Notes: generated from the letters alone by a model not told the origin. DNA of 30,988 nt from an uncultured Collinsella sp. (GCA_902489665.1 CABUAT010000024.1:1-30988), one strand, 5' to 3'; positions 7,706 to 15,361 are shown, numbered from the stretch's first letter. Numbers and translations: made by a program.

Positions 7706-8740
7706 ATGTTCAATTTCGATGAGCCTCGTTACGAGAAGGTTGTGAGCGATGCCCTCGCTCTCCGTCCTCAGATTGAGGCTGCCGTGGACAAGGTCTGCGA
7801 GCAGGGCTATTCCAACATCTTCTTCATCGGCTGCGGCGGCACCTGGGCGCACACGCTCCCGATGAAGTACTGGGTCGAGACCACCACGGCCGACGTCGAC
7901 GTCCACTGCGAGATCGCCGCCGAGTTCCTCGCGTGCCCGCCCAAGGCCTTCAGCAAGGACTCGGTCTGCGTCTTCTCCACCCGCACCGGCACCACCCCCG
8001 AGATCATCGAGGCCGCCAAGTTCTGCCAGGAGCAGGGCGCCCGCACGCTGATGTACGTCTCCAACGACAACACCCCGGCCACCGAGTACGCCGACTACAA
8101 GTTCTTCAGCTTCGCCGAGGACGACGTCCTGTGCGAGGCCATCTACACCTACCAGATCACGCTGGTCGCCCGCTTCCTCAAGAACGCCGGCGCCTTCCCC
8201 AAGTACGACACCTTCATGGAGGAGTTCGGCAACATCGCCCCGTACCTCATCAAGGCCAAGGACGCCCAGGACGAGCGCTGCGCCGCCATGGCCGAGGACT
8301 TCAAGGACACCGACTACCACATGGTGATCGGCTCCGGCATGCTCTGGGGCGAGGCCTACGACTACGCCATGTGCATCCTCGAGGAGATGCAGTGGATCAA
8401 GACCAAGTCCATCCACGCCGCCGAGTTCTTCCACGGCACCATCGAGCTGTGCGAGGAGGGCACGAGCCTCATCATGCTCTACGGCGAGGACGACACCCGC
8501 AAGCTCATGGACCGCGTGGACAACTTCACCCACATGCTCGCCGACGAGAAGGGCGTCAACGTCCGCGTGAACAAGTTCGACACCGCCGAGGTCGAGCTGC
8601 CGTTCAGCGACCCCGAGTTCCGCAAGATCGTCTCCCCGATGGTCACCTACACCATCACCGAGCGCCTGAGCTGCCATCTCGAGCACGTCCGCAACCACCC
8701 GCTCACCACGCGTCGCTACTATCACCAGATGAACTACTAA
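7706..8740 (+). CDS. SIS-domain sugar-amine deglycase-like protein (right copy)
   Basis: A 344-aa protein identical to the one at 1-1035, with the same loop GCGGT and the same block AAEFFHGTIEL. GAAGGG lies 9 bp before ATG 7706, which decides the start; an upstream in-frame TTG at 7658 has no such support. It sits 98 bp after the PfkB gene and probably shares function with the operon, perhaps acting on a second adduct. A strong terminator follows. The extreme G/C third-position use (codons 36-323) contrasts with the operon genes on its left, consistent with recent arrival of this copy or with gene conversion between the copies. Confidence 0.87.
   Translation: MFNFDEPRYEKVVSDALALRPQIEAAVDKVCEQGYSNIFFIGCGGTWAHTLPMKYWVETTTADVDVHCEIAAEFLACPPKAFSKDSVCVFSTRTGTTPEIIEAAKFCQEQGARTLMYVSNDNTPATEYADYKFFSFAEDDVLCEAIYTYQITLVARFLKNAGAFPKYDTFMEEFGNIAPYLIKAKDAQDERCAAMAEDFKDTDYHMVIGSGMLWGEAYDYAMCILEEMQWIKTKSIHAAEFFHGTIELCEEGTSLIMLYGEDDTRKLMDRVDNFTHMLADEKGVNVRVNKFDTAEVELPFSDPEFRKIVSPMVTYTITERLSCHLEHVRNHPLTTRRYYHQMNY
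7706..8740 (+). repeat. 1035-bp perfect direct repeat, right copy
   Basis: Same orientation and identical sequence as 1-1035; the copies begin 7705 bp apart. The segment between them carries both regulators, the complete PTS, one SIS gene and the kinase. Confidence 0.9.
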
Positions 8741-8761
8741 TCCTTTCAAATTGCTGCTGTT

Positions 8762-8806
8762 GCCTGCAGGCGAGCTGTTCTGAACGTCTCGCCTGCAGGC
8801 TTATTT
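8762..8806 (+). terminator. Strong intrinsic terminator after the right SIS copy
   Basis: Perfect 13-bp inverted repeat GCCTGCAGGCGAG / CTCGCCTGCAGGC (8762-8774, 8788-8800), 13-nt loop, then TTATTT. It separates the SIS gene from the EIIC-EIID pair downstream. Confidence 0.8.
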
Positions 8807-8859
8807 CTGGGGTTAATCAGAATAGTTGCCCAGTACCTCCTAGTTGCGCTGGTCGCATT

Positions 8860-9594
8860 ATGGCGTCTATGGACGAGCAAGCATTTGGCATTACGATGCT
8901 TGGTCGTCCGCTGTTTACGAGCCTGTTTGTCGGCTTGATCCTTGGCGATGTCCAGCAGGGCGTTATCGTCGGCGCTGCTTTGGAGTCCATGTTCATGGGC
9001 GCCATCATGGTCGGTGCGGCGGTTCCTCCCGAGGTCTATGCTTCCGGCGTGCTTGGCTGCGCGTTTGCCGTCATTACGGGTACGGGCACGGCAACTGCCG
9101 TCGCACTCGCCCTTCCCGTCTCCGTCTTCCTTCAGGTGTGGCGCAACTTCTGCTACGCCGTTCCGGGTGCCTTTGCCTGCAAGAAGATTGAGACCGCTCT
9201 GGCAAATCGCGATCTTGCCAAGGCGAACCTGTACCATCTGACCATCGTGCCGCTGTCGATTGGCATTCCGTCTGCACTGCTGGTGTTTTGCTCGCTGTTC
9301 TTTGGTGCCGACCTCATCAACAATGCGCTCAACGCGATTCCGCAGTTTGTGATGGACGGCCTCAACGTTGCATCCGGCGTCATGGTCTGCATCGGCTTCG
9401 CACTTCTTATTAGGACCATGGGCGATAACAAGCTGCTTCCTTGGCTGTTCCTGGGATTCATTATGGTCATCTACCTCAAGATGGACGTTATCGGCGTCGC
9501 CGCAGCTGCCATTTGCGTCGCGCTGCTCCTGGCCTTCCGCGAGGGCTCGTCCGGTCCGCAGACGGTTGCTGCAGATGAAGAGGAGGACTTCTAA
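8860..9594 (+). CDS. PTS mannose-family EIIC, probably with a broken 5' end
   Basis: Open frame of 244 aa from ATG 8860, homologous to the EIIC at 4043 (GDVQQGVIVGAALE, GAAVPPE, acidic EEEDF tail). The N-terminus starts MASMDEQAFGITMLGRP, so the first membrane helix is absent. That helix is present just upstream in another frame: 8825-8860 reads VAQYLLVALVAL, matching LTQAILIGLVAM of the intact paralogue. Joining the two needs one extra base near 8858, and no normal start codon lies before the upstream piece. No ribosome site is seen before 8860. It could be a pseudogene, a shortened gene, or a sequencing error. Confidence 0.7.
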   Translation: MASMDEQAFGITMLGRPLFTSLFVGLILGDVQQGVIVGAALESMFMGAIMVGAAVPPEVYASGVLGCAFAVITGTGTATAVALALPVSVFLQVWRNFCYAVPGAFACKKIETALANRDLAKANLYHLTIVPLSIGIPSALLVFCSLFFGADLINNALNAIPQFVMDGLNVASGVMVCIGFALLIRTMGDNKLLPWLFLGFIMVIYLKMDVIGVAAAAICVALLLAFREGSSGPQTVAADEEEDF

Positions 9595-10442
9595 TGGCTA
9601 CCCAGAACACCGATCTCAAAGAGGCCAAGAAGGACGCGATTATGAGCCCCGATATGTATCGGAGCATGTTCCTTCGCCAGTTTACGAGCCAGTGCTCGCA
9701 GTCGTACGACAAGATGATGGCAATGGGCTTCATGTACACCATTCAGAAGCCCCTGCGAAAGATCTATCCCAACGACGACGATTACTATGCGGCGCTCGAT
9801 CGCCATACCGAGTTCTTTAACATCACGCCTCATGTCCTTCCGTTTGTAGCCGGCCTAACGGTTTCGATGGAAGAGCAGGCGGCTGCCGATAAGAACTTCG
9901 ACACGTCCTCGATTAACGCCATGAAGGTCGGCCTCATGGGACCGCTTTCCGGCATTGGCGATTCGTTCTACTGGGGTACGTTCCGCGTGGTCGCCGCCGG
10001 CATTGGTATTGGCATCGCGTCGACGGGCAACCCGCTCGGCCCCATCGTGTACGCGCTCATCTACTCCGTGATTAACTTTGCAACGCGTATCGTCGCCGCC
10101 CATCTGGGATACGACCTGGGAACCAAGTTCCTGCAGCAGTCCGAAGAGAACAACCTTATGTCTCGCATGACGCATGCTGCCGGCGTTCTCGGAATGACCG
10201 TCATTGGCGCGATGATTGCGGCACAGGTCTCGCTGTCCACAGCTTTGACCTTTGATGTGGGTGGTTCGGAAATTGTCCTGCAGGATCTGTTCGATTCGAT
10301 CTTCCCCGGTCTGCTGCCCTTGCTGGCAACGTTCGCTTGCGTTGCCCTCTATAAAAAGGGTGTCAAGACCATTTGGATTATTATTGGCATTTTCGCGATC
10401 TGCATCATCGGAACGGGCTTGGGAGTGTTCGCGGCGGCGTAA
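9594..10442 (+). CDS. PTS mannose-family EIID membrane component (second set)
   Basis: A 282-aa EIID with the family blocks LDRHTEFFNITPH and MGPLSGIGDSFYWGTFR, and a hydrophobic C-terminal third. ATG overlaps the stop of the preceding EIIC (TAATG), so translation depends on that gene. It is intact and homologous to the EIID at 4815. No EIIA or EIIB gene accompanies this pair, so it would have to borrow those encoded at 3124 and 3554 or ones outside the window. A strong terminator follows. Confidence 0.9.
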   Translation: MATQNTDLKEAKKDAIMSPDMYRSMFLRQFTSQCSQSYDKMMAMGFMYTIQKPLRKIYPNDDDYYAALDRHTEFFNITPHVLPFVAGLTVSMEEQAAADKNFDTSSINAMKVGLMGPLSGIGDSFYWGTFRVVAAGIGIGIASTGNPLGPIVYALIYSVINFATRIVAAHLGYDLGTKFLQQSEENNLMSRMTHAAGVLGMTVIGAMIAAQVSLSTALTFDVGGSEIVLQDLFDSIFPGLLPLLATFACVALYKKGVKTIWIIIGIFAICIIGTGLGVFAAA

Positions 10443-10487
10443 AGTTGACTGCTATGCTCGCGCGTTGGATAACTAACTGACCGTTTG

Positions 10488-10523
10488 AAAACGGGGCTCG
10501 GCGTAAGGCCGGCCCCGTTTTTT
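10488..10523 (+). terminator. Intrinsic terminator after the second EIID
   Basis: Stem AAAACGGGGC / GCCCCGTTTT (10488-10497, 10512-10521) with a further GGC/GCC pairing possible inside the loop, ending in six T. Confidence 0.88.
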
Positions 10524-10575
10524 GTTTGAGGGATTTTCCGACCGTCAAAAAATCCACGCTCGTCCGTCACTCACG

Positions 10576-10650
10576 TATCTCTCATCTCTCATTTGTCACT
10601 AATACGAGAGATAACTGAAAGACGAGAGATAAATACGAGAGATAACTGAG
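10576..10650. repeat. GAGAGATA site array, unit 1
   Basis: Three direct GAGAGATA sites at 10606, 10624 and 10637 (steps of 18 and 13 bp) preceded by inverted copies TATCTCTC (10576) and ATCTCTC (10584). Sites are mostly extended to ACGAGAGATAA. It occupies the 430-bp gap 10443-10872 together with unit 2; between the units I see no gene. Confidence 0.85.
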
Positions 10651-10748
10651 CAGCAAAGAGACAAGCAATCATGGTATTGTCTCAATACTGATTGTTCTAC
10701 CAGCAAAAACATGTTTAAATGAAACAGATGGCAGACATCTTTTCTTTC

Positions 10749-10815
10749 ATCTCTCACTTATCTCTAATATGAGAGATAGCAGAAAGATGAGAGATAATTA
10801 CGAGAGATAACTGAG
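10749..10815. repeat. GAGAGATA site array, unit 2
   Basis: Repeats the layout of unit 1 shifted by 165 bp: GAGAGATA at 10771, 10789 and 10802 (again steps of 18 and 13 bp), inverted ATCTCTC at 10749, and TATCTCT at 10759 that forms a small hairpin with the first direct site. It ends about 58 bp before the AlbA_2 gene, a natural place for binding of that gene's product. Confidence 0.85.
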
Positions 10816-10872
10816 AGACGAAGGAAATCTATTCGCGGCATTCTCCGCCGGGCCGAGCGAAAGGACGTGCAG

Positions 10873-12339
10873 ATGAACGAAAACGAGCTGACCGGTCTGC
10901 TCGAGTCTTTAAGGCGCATGGGCTCGGACGATCTTAACGTCGAGGTCAAGGAGAGCGCCACGACGCTTTCCCGCGACGTATGGGAAACGGTTAGTGCATT
11001 CGCGAATACCGCTGGCGGAATTATCGTGCTCGGCGTGAGCGAGCGCGCGGGCTTTGTCCCGGTTGAGAACTTTGAGACCGAGAAGGTGCTCAACCAATTC
11101 GTAGCGGGCATGGGTGATGCCGGCGGCCGCGGAAAACTGGCCAATCCGCCCAAATACACCATTGAACGCGTGGAGCTTCAGGGCACCGTGGTTCTGGTCA
11201 TCGCGATTGAGGAGCTCGACCCGTCGAGCAAGCCTTGTTATGTCATAGAGCGGGGCGCTCAGGGCGGCAGCTACAAACGCATCGATGACAAAGATGTCCC
11301 GCTTTCGTCGACTGAGGTCCTGTCCTTGTCATCGTATGAACGGACGAGCCCCAGTGATCGCGATGCAGTACCCGGCGCGGTCGCAGGCGATCTTGACGAG
11401 GCCCTGGTCGACCGCACGATAGAGCGTGCTTTCTCGCTGACACCCCGTGCAATGCGCGGCGCGCCGGACAAGAAAACGAAGCTGGAGCGCCTGAATTTCC
11501 TCGACTCCCAGGGCAATGTTACTAAGGCCGGGCTCCTGGCCGCGGGTGCCTATCCTCAGCAGTTCTATCCCAAGCTCTTTATCGATGTGGCGGTCTATGC
11601 CGGAACGCAGAAGGGCGCGGCGGGGTCGTTGAGGTTCATGGACCGTACGATCTGCGAGGGAACGTTGGGCGAAATGATCTCGGATGCCGTCGCGGCAGTC
11701 GCTAAGAATTTGCGGCGAACCTCGACGATCCAAGGCGTCTCGCGTGTCGACTCGCTGGAGATTCCCGAGGAGGTCCTGCGCGAGGCAATCGCCAACGCCG
11801 TAATCCACCGAGAATACGGGGATCGGTTCTGTGGGCAGTCGATCGCTGTTGACGTCTTTGATGACCGTATCGAAGTGACGAACCCCGGCGGCCTATACGG
11901 AGGAAAGACTCGCGAGAACCTGTTTGACGGCAGCTCCCGATGTCGCAATGCGACGCTTGTAAAGCTCATGTCGCTTGTCCCATTGCCCGACGGCGCGGGC
12001 TCTCCTGCCGAAGGCAACGGGTCGGGCATTCCAATGATGCTAGATGCCATGCGTGCGCAAGGTCTGGCCGAGCCGTTGTTTTGCCCGGGTTTCGACCGGT
12101 TTAAGGTTGTCCTTTACCGAGCGAAGGTTGAGCAAATCGATCATGGCGGGGACTTAATTGTGGCGGCACTCAAACGCTACGGCGAGCTGGGGACGCGTGA
12201 GCTGGCAGAACGTACGGGGCTTACAATTTCCCAGGTTAGGTCGCGCGTCAACGCGCTCATTGCTCAAGGCGAGCTCGAGCCCACGGCGCCGGCGACGAGC
12301 CGCAACCGCAAGTATCGACTGTCGGAGCGCGTGGGATAG
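10873..12339 (+). CDS. AlbA_2 / HATPase-type transcriptional regulator with C-terminal winged helix
   Basis: A 488-aa protein of the COG2865 type. Residues about 18-130 match the AlbA_2 (Schlafen-like) domain, with ESATTLSRDVWETVSAFANT followed by GGIIVLGVSE. Residues about 290-420 fit the GHKL/HATPase_c_4-like part: EVLREAIANAVIHREY, DDRIEVTNPGGLYGG and GNGSGIPMM. Residues about 430-480 form a winged helix (LGTRELAERTGLTISQVRSRVNAL is the helix pair). Start ATG 10873 has AAGGA 7 bp upstream; GTG 10867 is too close to it. The site array upstream suggests autoregulation through the winged helix. Targets beyond its own promoter are unknown. Confidence 0.87.
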   Translation: MNENELTGLLESLRRMGSDDLNVEVKESATTLSRDVWETVSAFANTAGGIIVLGVSERAGFVPVENFETEKVLNQFVAGMGDAGGRGKLANPPKYTIERVELQGTVVLVIAIEELDPSSKPCYVIERGAQGGSYKRIDDKDVPLSSTEVLSLSSYERTSPSDRDAVPGAVAGDLDEALVDRTIERAFSLTPRAMRGAPDKKTKLERLNFLDSQGNVTKAGLLAAGAYPQQFYPKLFIDVAVYAGTQKGAAGSLRFMDRTICEGTLGEMISDAVAAVAKNLRRTSTIQGVSRVDSLEIPEEVLREAIANAVIHREYGDRFCGQSIAVDVFDDRIEVTNPGGLYGGKTRENLFDGSSRCRNATLVKLMSLVPLPDGAGSPAEGNGSGIPMMLDAMRAQGLAEPLFCPGFDRFKVVLYRAKVEQIDHGGDLIVAALKRYGELGTRELAERTGLTISQVRSRVNALIAQGELEPTAPATSRNRKYRLSERVG

Positions 12340-12439
12340 ATGCGTTAGTGGACGAGGCGACCCAATAATCGACCCTCGATTGGCGTCCATTAAGGTAAAG
12401 CGGTTGTTGCCCAGTCGACGGTGATGCTAAAGACTCGGC

Positions 12440-12931
12440 TTACGCCGGCATGGCCCCGAACCCGTCTATCAGGAACAGCCTGAGAACCAGCTTGATGACA
12501 TTTCCCGGTTTGACTTCTGCCGCGTCAAAGACGTGGCGCTCGGCGAGCTCGCTGCAGTATGCATAGATGTCGCGGATAAGGTCCGCGCCCGAGAGCGTAA
12601 ACATGTAGCCTGCGTCCGAAAGCGCATTGGGCGCGGCAGGCAACTTGGCCATGTGACAGAACGTTTGCAGGTCGGGCGCCATAACGTTCTGGTAGTCGAG
12701 GTGGCCGTTGGCATCCTGCGCGGCAAGCTCCAATTGGCGCACAAAATCCAGCGCCGCCGCTAACACAAAGCTCGGCGTAGGCGCATTGACGTCCTGAGTG
12801 GTCGCCACAAGCCTGCCCGCCGCCTGCGTGACAAGCCAAGCGACCTCGCGCTGGCAACGCACGGCCTTGCGCGTAACCGGCTTGATGGACGAAGAAGAAA
12901 CGCTCCCCTTAGGCGGATTCGAAGCAGCCAT
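12440..12931 (-). CDS. Hypothetical protein, 163 aa
   Basis: I do not recognise this protein. The start at 12931 is set by GGGAGGG four bases upstream of ATG on the minus strand; the open frame runs further up but without a ribosome site. It begins with a Ser/Pro-rich stretch, followed from about residue 25 by mostly helical sequence with regularly spaced hydrophobic residues (VAWLVTQAAGRLVATTQ, FVLAAALDFVRQLELAAQ). No membrane helix or metal motif is evident. It converges on the AlbA_2 gene; the 100 bp between them contain a GGACG...CGTCC hairpin with inner pairing but no T tract. A possible -10 box TATACT lies at 12989-12994. Confidence 0.75.
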   Translation of the reverse strand: MAASNPPKGSVSSSSIKPVTRKAVRCQREVAWLVTQAAGRLVATTQDVNAPTPSFVLAAALDFVRQLELAAQDANGHLDYQNVMAPDLQTFCHMAKLPAAPNALSDAGYMFTLSGADLIRDIYAYCSELAERHVFDAAEVKPGNVIKLVLRLFLIDGFGAMPA

Positions 12932-13146
12932 AAGACCCTCCCATGAACAATCCGGCCCAACAAGCCCGGATGAAACACGTGCTACATCAGTATACAGGGG
13001 AGTGGGGTAGCGGGGTACAAGCACGCCAGCGGCAAACCGAGAGCATCAACGATGTGCCGATCGCGGAATGAGATCTCGTAATAATTGACTCTCGGCCATA
13101 TTATTGAGGGGCATGACTCGCGTTCGTATGGTTGTAGGTGCTGGCG

Positions 13147-14229
13147 ATGAACGACATTGACCTTGCTGTTCCGTTGATGGATGGACCAAGCTATGACCGC
13201 GCCTGCAGTCTCGTGCCTTCCGAATACGTTGAGGCATGGGAGTGGTTTCTGGGTGAGGAACAGCGCGGCGGCGTTTGGACCAGCCTTCCGCACCACACCA
13301 AGGAAGATAGCCCTCAGTATCAGTACCGTTTGAGAATTGGCTCGGACTTCTTTCCCGTAACGCGGGATTCAGGGATCTTCTGGCCGGGCCAGGATCGGGT
13401 GAAGCAAGATCCCAATAAGATCTTTGCGCTTTCGGTCCATAACTCTAAAAAGAGCTTCTACACCGATGTGCCTCCGCTCTATTTGGATGACGGTACGTGG
13501 GTCATTAAGTATTCGGTCCAAGCGCCAGGCGCCGTTGGTTCTCGAGACCAGAATTACAACCGTAAAATGCTCAACTGCATGGAATGTGGCGTCCCAGTCG
13601 GAGTCATATTTGCAACCGAGGTGGGCTATAAGGTGCTCGGCCTTGCGTTTGTTGAGCGGTTCGAGCCCGAAAACGGATGGTTTGTTCTGCACGGTCCTGT
13701 TCATAAAGGCGGACCGGACCCTCGTTTTGCGCCCGACATGAGTTATCTGAAGCACATACCCGTCGATATTGAGTTTGCCGGACAGGGTGTGACCGACGAC
13801 GAAAAGGTCCGCTATGCGTTAAGGCGCGAGCGATTGGGGCAGCAATGGTTCCGCAAGCAGCTCGTTGCCGCCTATGATGGCCGTTGCGCGGTGTCGGACT
13901 GCGGCGTCAGCGAAGCTCTGGAGGCTGCACATATCGAGAATTACTCGGGACCCAAATCGCAGGTTGCCAGCAACGGTATTCTGCTTCGGCGCGATCTTCA
14001 TTCCCTATTTGATGCTCACCTGATTTCGTTTGAGCCTGTTTGCGGCGAATATCGGCTGTGCGGATCGTACCTGCTGGATAAGACCGACTACGCTTCCTTT
14101 GCGGGTGCGACGCTAAGGCAGCCGAATGAGCGTCAGTGGCGACCCGATACGGTGTTTCTTGAGGCCCATCGCATTGAGTTCGATCGCTCGGAAAAGAAGC
14201 GTGAAAAGGCGGGGCTTCTGCCGTATTAG
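13147..14229 (+). CDS. HNH endonuclease with possible SRA-like N-terminal domain
   Basis: A 360-aa protein. Residues about 235-295 form an HNH_2-type nuclease: YDGRCAVSDCGV, then EALEAAHIENYSGP with His262, and SNGILLRRDLHSLFDAH containing the remaining N and H. Residues about 60-195 have short blocks reminiscent of SRA/YDG modified-base readers: YLDDGTWVIKYS and NRKMLNCMECGVPVGVI. An SRA domain before HNH occurs in modification-dependent restriction enzymes such as ScoMcrA, so a type IV restriction role is possible. The HNH call is firm; the SRA call is by eye. ATG 13147 is preferred over GTG 13138 because AGGTG lies at a suitable distance. Confidence 0.82.
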   Translation: MNDIDLAVPLMDGPSYDRACSLVPSEYVEAWEWFLGEEQRGGVWTSLPHHTKEDSPQYQYRLRIGSDFFPVTRDSGIFWPGQDRVKQDPNKIFALSVHNSKKSFYTDVPPLYLDDGTWVIKYSVQAPGAVGSRDQNYNRKMLNCMECGVPVGVIFATEVGYKVLGLAFVERFEPENGWFVLHGPVHKGGPDPRFAPDMSYLKHIPVDIEFAGQGVTDDEKVRYALRRERLGQQWFRKQLVAAYDGRCAVSDCGVSEALEAAHIENYSGPKSQVASNGILLRRDLHSLFDAHLISFEPVCGEYRLCGSYLLDKTDYASFAGATLRQPNERQWRPDTVFLEAHRIEFDRSEKKREKAGLLPY

Positions 14230-14351
14230 CGTATTTGGCTTTGGCATTCTTTGACGATCGTGTTGTTTGATCGGATCGCGTGGCGATGCAATCTCGCGCC
14301 CGCCCGCCGGTGCATGCTCTTCCTGATTTGTATAGCGAGAGGGGAGCGTGT

Positions 14352-14636
14352 ATGAGCTGGCGAGGCGATATTGCGATGGGGAAGTACGGAAAACTGCCGT
14401 GTGCCCTTATAGACAACAATATGTTTCCGAGCGTAGAGGTTGATTGCGGGTCGTTTGTCGTCACCTGCCCTTGCTGCGGCTCGCAAATACCGTGTCTCGA
14501 CATTCGGTTCATCGATGCGCGCGACAGACTCAGCGACGAAGTGAGAAAACAGACAGGCGTTCATATGCCGGTGTATCCGGAGAAATGCCCTGTTTGTGGC
14601 CTCGATATCGTGTATGACGCCGGCGACGAGGGATAG
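14352..14636 (+). CDS. Small zinc-ribbon-like protein, 94 aa
   Basis: The start is decided by GAGGGGAG shortly before ATG 14352; upstream in-frame ATGs lack it. Two cysteine pairs, CPCCG near residue 38 and CPVCG near residue 83, are arranged like the knuckles of a zinc ribbon separated by about 45 residues. No enzyme motif is visible. It follows the HNH gene by 122 bp on the same strand and converges with the DUF5710-type gene. Function unknown; a nucleic-acid or protein-binding adaptor is possible. Confidence 0.7.
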   Translation: MSWRGDIAMGKYGKLPCALIDNNMFPSVEVDCGSFVVTCPCCGSQIPCLDIRFIDARDRLSDEVRKQTGVHMPVYPEKCPVCGLDIVYDAGDEG

Positions 14637-14674
14637 GTGATGCGGAGGAGCTGGCTGTGAAGGCTTCTCCGTCT

Positions 14675-15361
14675 CTACAAATAAATCCCTTCACCGAGTT
14701 GCTTGTGGAACTCGGCGTGATGGTCGCGTGCCCAGGTAAAGAGCGCCTGGTCAAAGTCGGTGTGCGTGGCCGGGACGCCAAAGACGCCGGCAACTTCGAC
14801 GCGTATAAACTCCAGTGCCGGCAGCTTGTTGATGGCAGTGAGGGCAAACGGGGACGAGGGCTCCTCGAACAGATAGCGGCTGCCTTGCAGCGCGTCGCAA
14901 CTGGTGCACGTGTTGCCGAGCGACGGGGCTTTGGAGGCTCGCGCGCCTACGGGCTTGTAGCCGCAGCGCTTATGAAGGTAGTCGCGGATCTCGCCCGGCA
15001 CGCAGCCAAGAGCGGGCACGATGGCGAGTGCGTTGGCGTTGGCCGTGTCGATGGCAATGTGCCCGGATTCGTTGGGCGCGTGCGCGATGGCGACGCTCTC
15101 GTCGTTATCGGTTCGATAGGGAATGCCGAAGGCCGCGACCGAGGTCTCTTTGTGACACTTCCAGCACTCGCGCTTGCCCAGTACTAGATATATATACGGC
15201 GCTGAGGGGTCGGATCGGTCAACACCGGGCAGCCACTCGGCAAAGGGCTCGGGGTTGACGCCGCTGGGTACATACCAGATCTTCTTGGTCCGGTCCCATT
15301 TGGCGCCCAGCGCCTTGGCTTCTTCTTTGTGCGAAAAGGGGACATCGAGCTCGGTGCGCAT
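14675..15361 (-). CDS. DUF5710-type protein with cysteine pairs
   Basis: A 228-aa protein. The N-terminal 45 residues (LDVPFSHKEEAKALGAKWD, KKIWYVPSG) match the DUF5710 module found in DNA-primase-like and mobile-element proteins of unknown function. The rest has CWKC near residue 66 and CTSC near residue 150, which could bind one zinc ion, and no other motif I recognise. The start is set by AAGGAG five bases before ATG on the minus strand; the open frame extends another 160 codons across the tRNA-Val gene, which is not coding. The tRNA terminator separates it from transcription coming from upstream. Confidence 0.8.
   Translation of the reverse strand: MRTELDVPFSHKEEAKALGAKWDRTKKIWYVPSGVNPEPFAEWLPGVDRSDPSAPYIYLVLGKRECWKCHKETSVAAFGIPYRTDNDESVAIAHAPNESGHIAIDTANANALAIVPALGCVPGEIRDYLHKRCGYKPVGARASKAPSLGNTCTSCDALQGSRYLFEEPSSPFALTAINKLPALEFIRVEVAGVFGVPATHTDFDQALFTWARDHHAEFHKQLGEGIYL

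Noticed and set aside
1..8740. Composite transposon with the SIS copies as flanking insertion sequences
   Set aside because: The copies encode a metabolic enzyme, have no terminal inverted repeats, and no transposase or integrase lies in the window.
7700..8749. A 349-aa open frame antisense to the right SIS copy, with smaller antisense frames over the left copy
   Set aside because: It follows from the G/C-only third positions of the SIS gene, which remove antisense stops. The protein is a Gly/Val/Leu/Asp-rich repeat-like string with no ribosome site or family resemblance.
7933..9594. A single 553-aa open frame joining the right SIS copy region to the second EIIC
   Set aside because: The first 300 residues are an out-of-frame Arg/His/Pro-rich reading of the SIS gene, and a terminator lies between. 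Only the part from about 8860 is EIIC.
10576..10815. CRISPR array or replication origin iterons
   Set aside because: The repeated core is only 8-11 bp, occurs in both orientations, and has spacings of 13 and 18 bp, with no spacer-like unique segments, no cas genes and no dnaA or rep gene nearby. A regulator binding array fits better.
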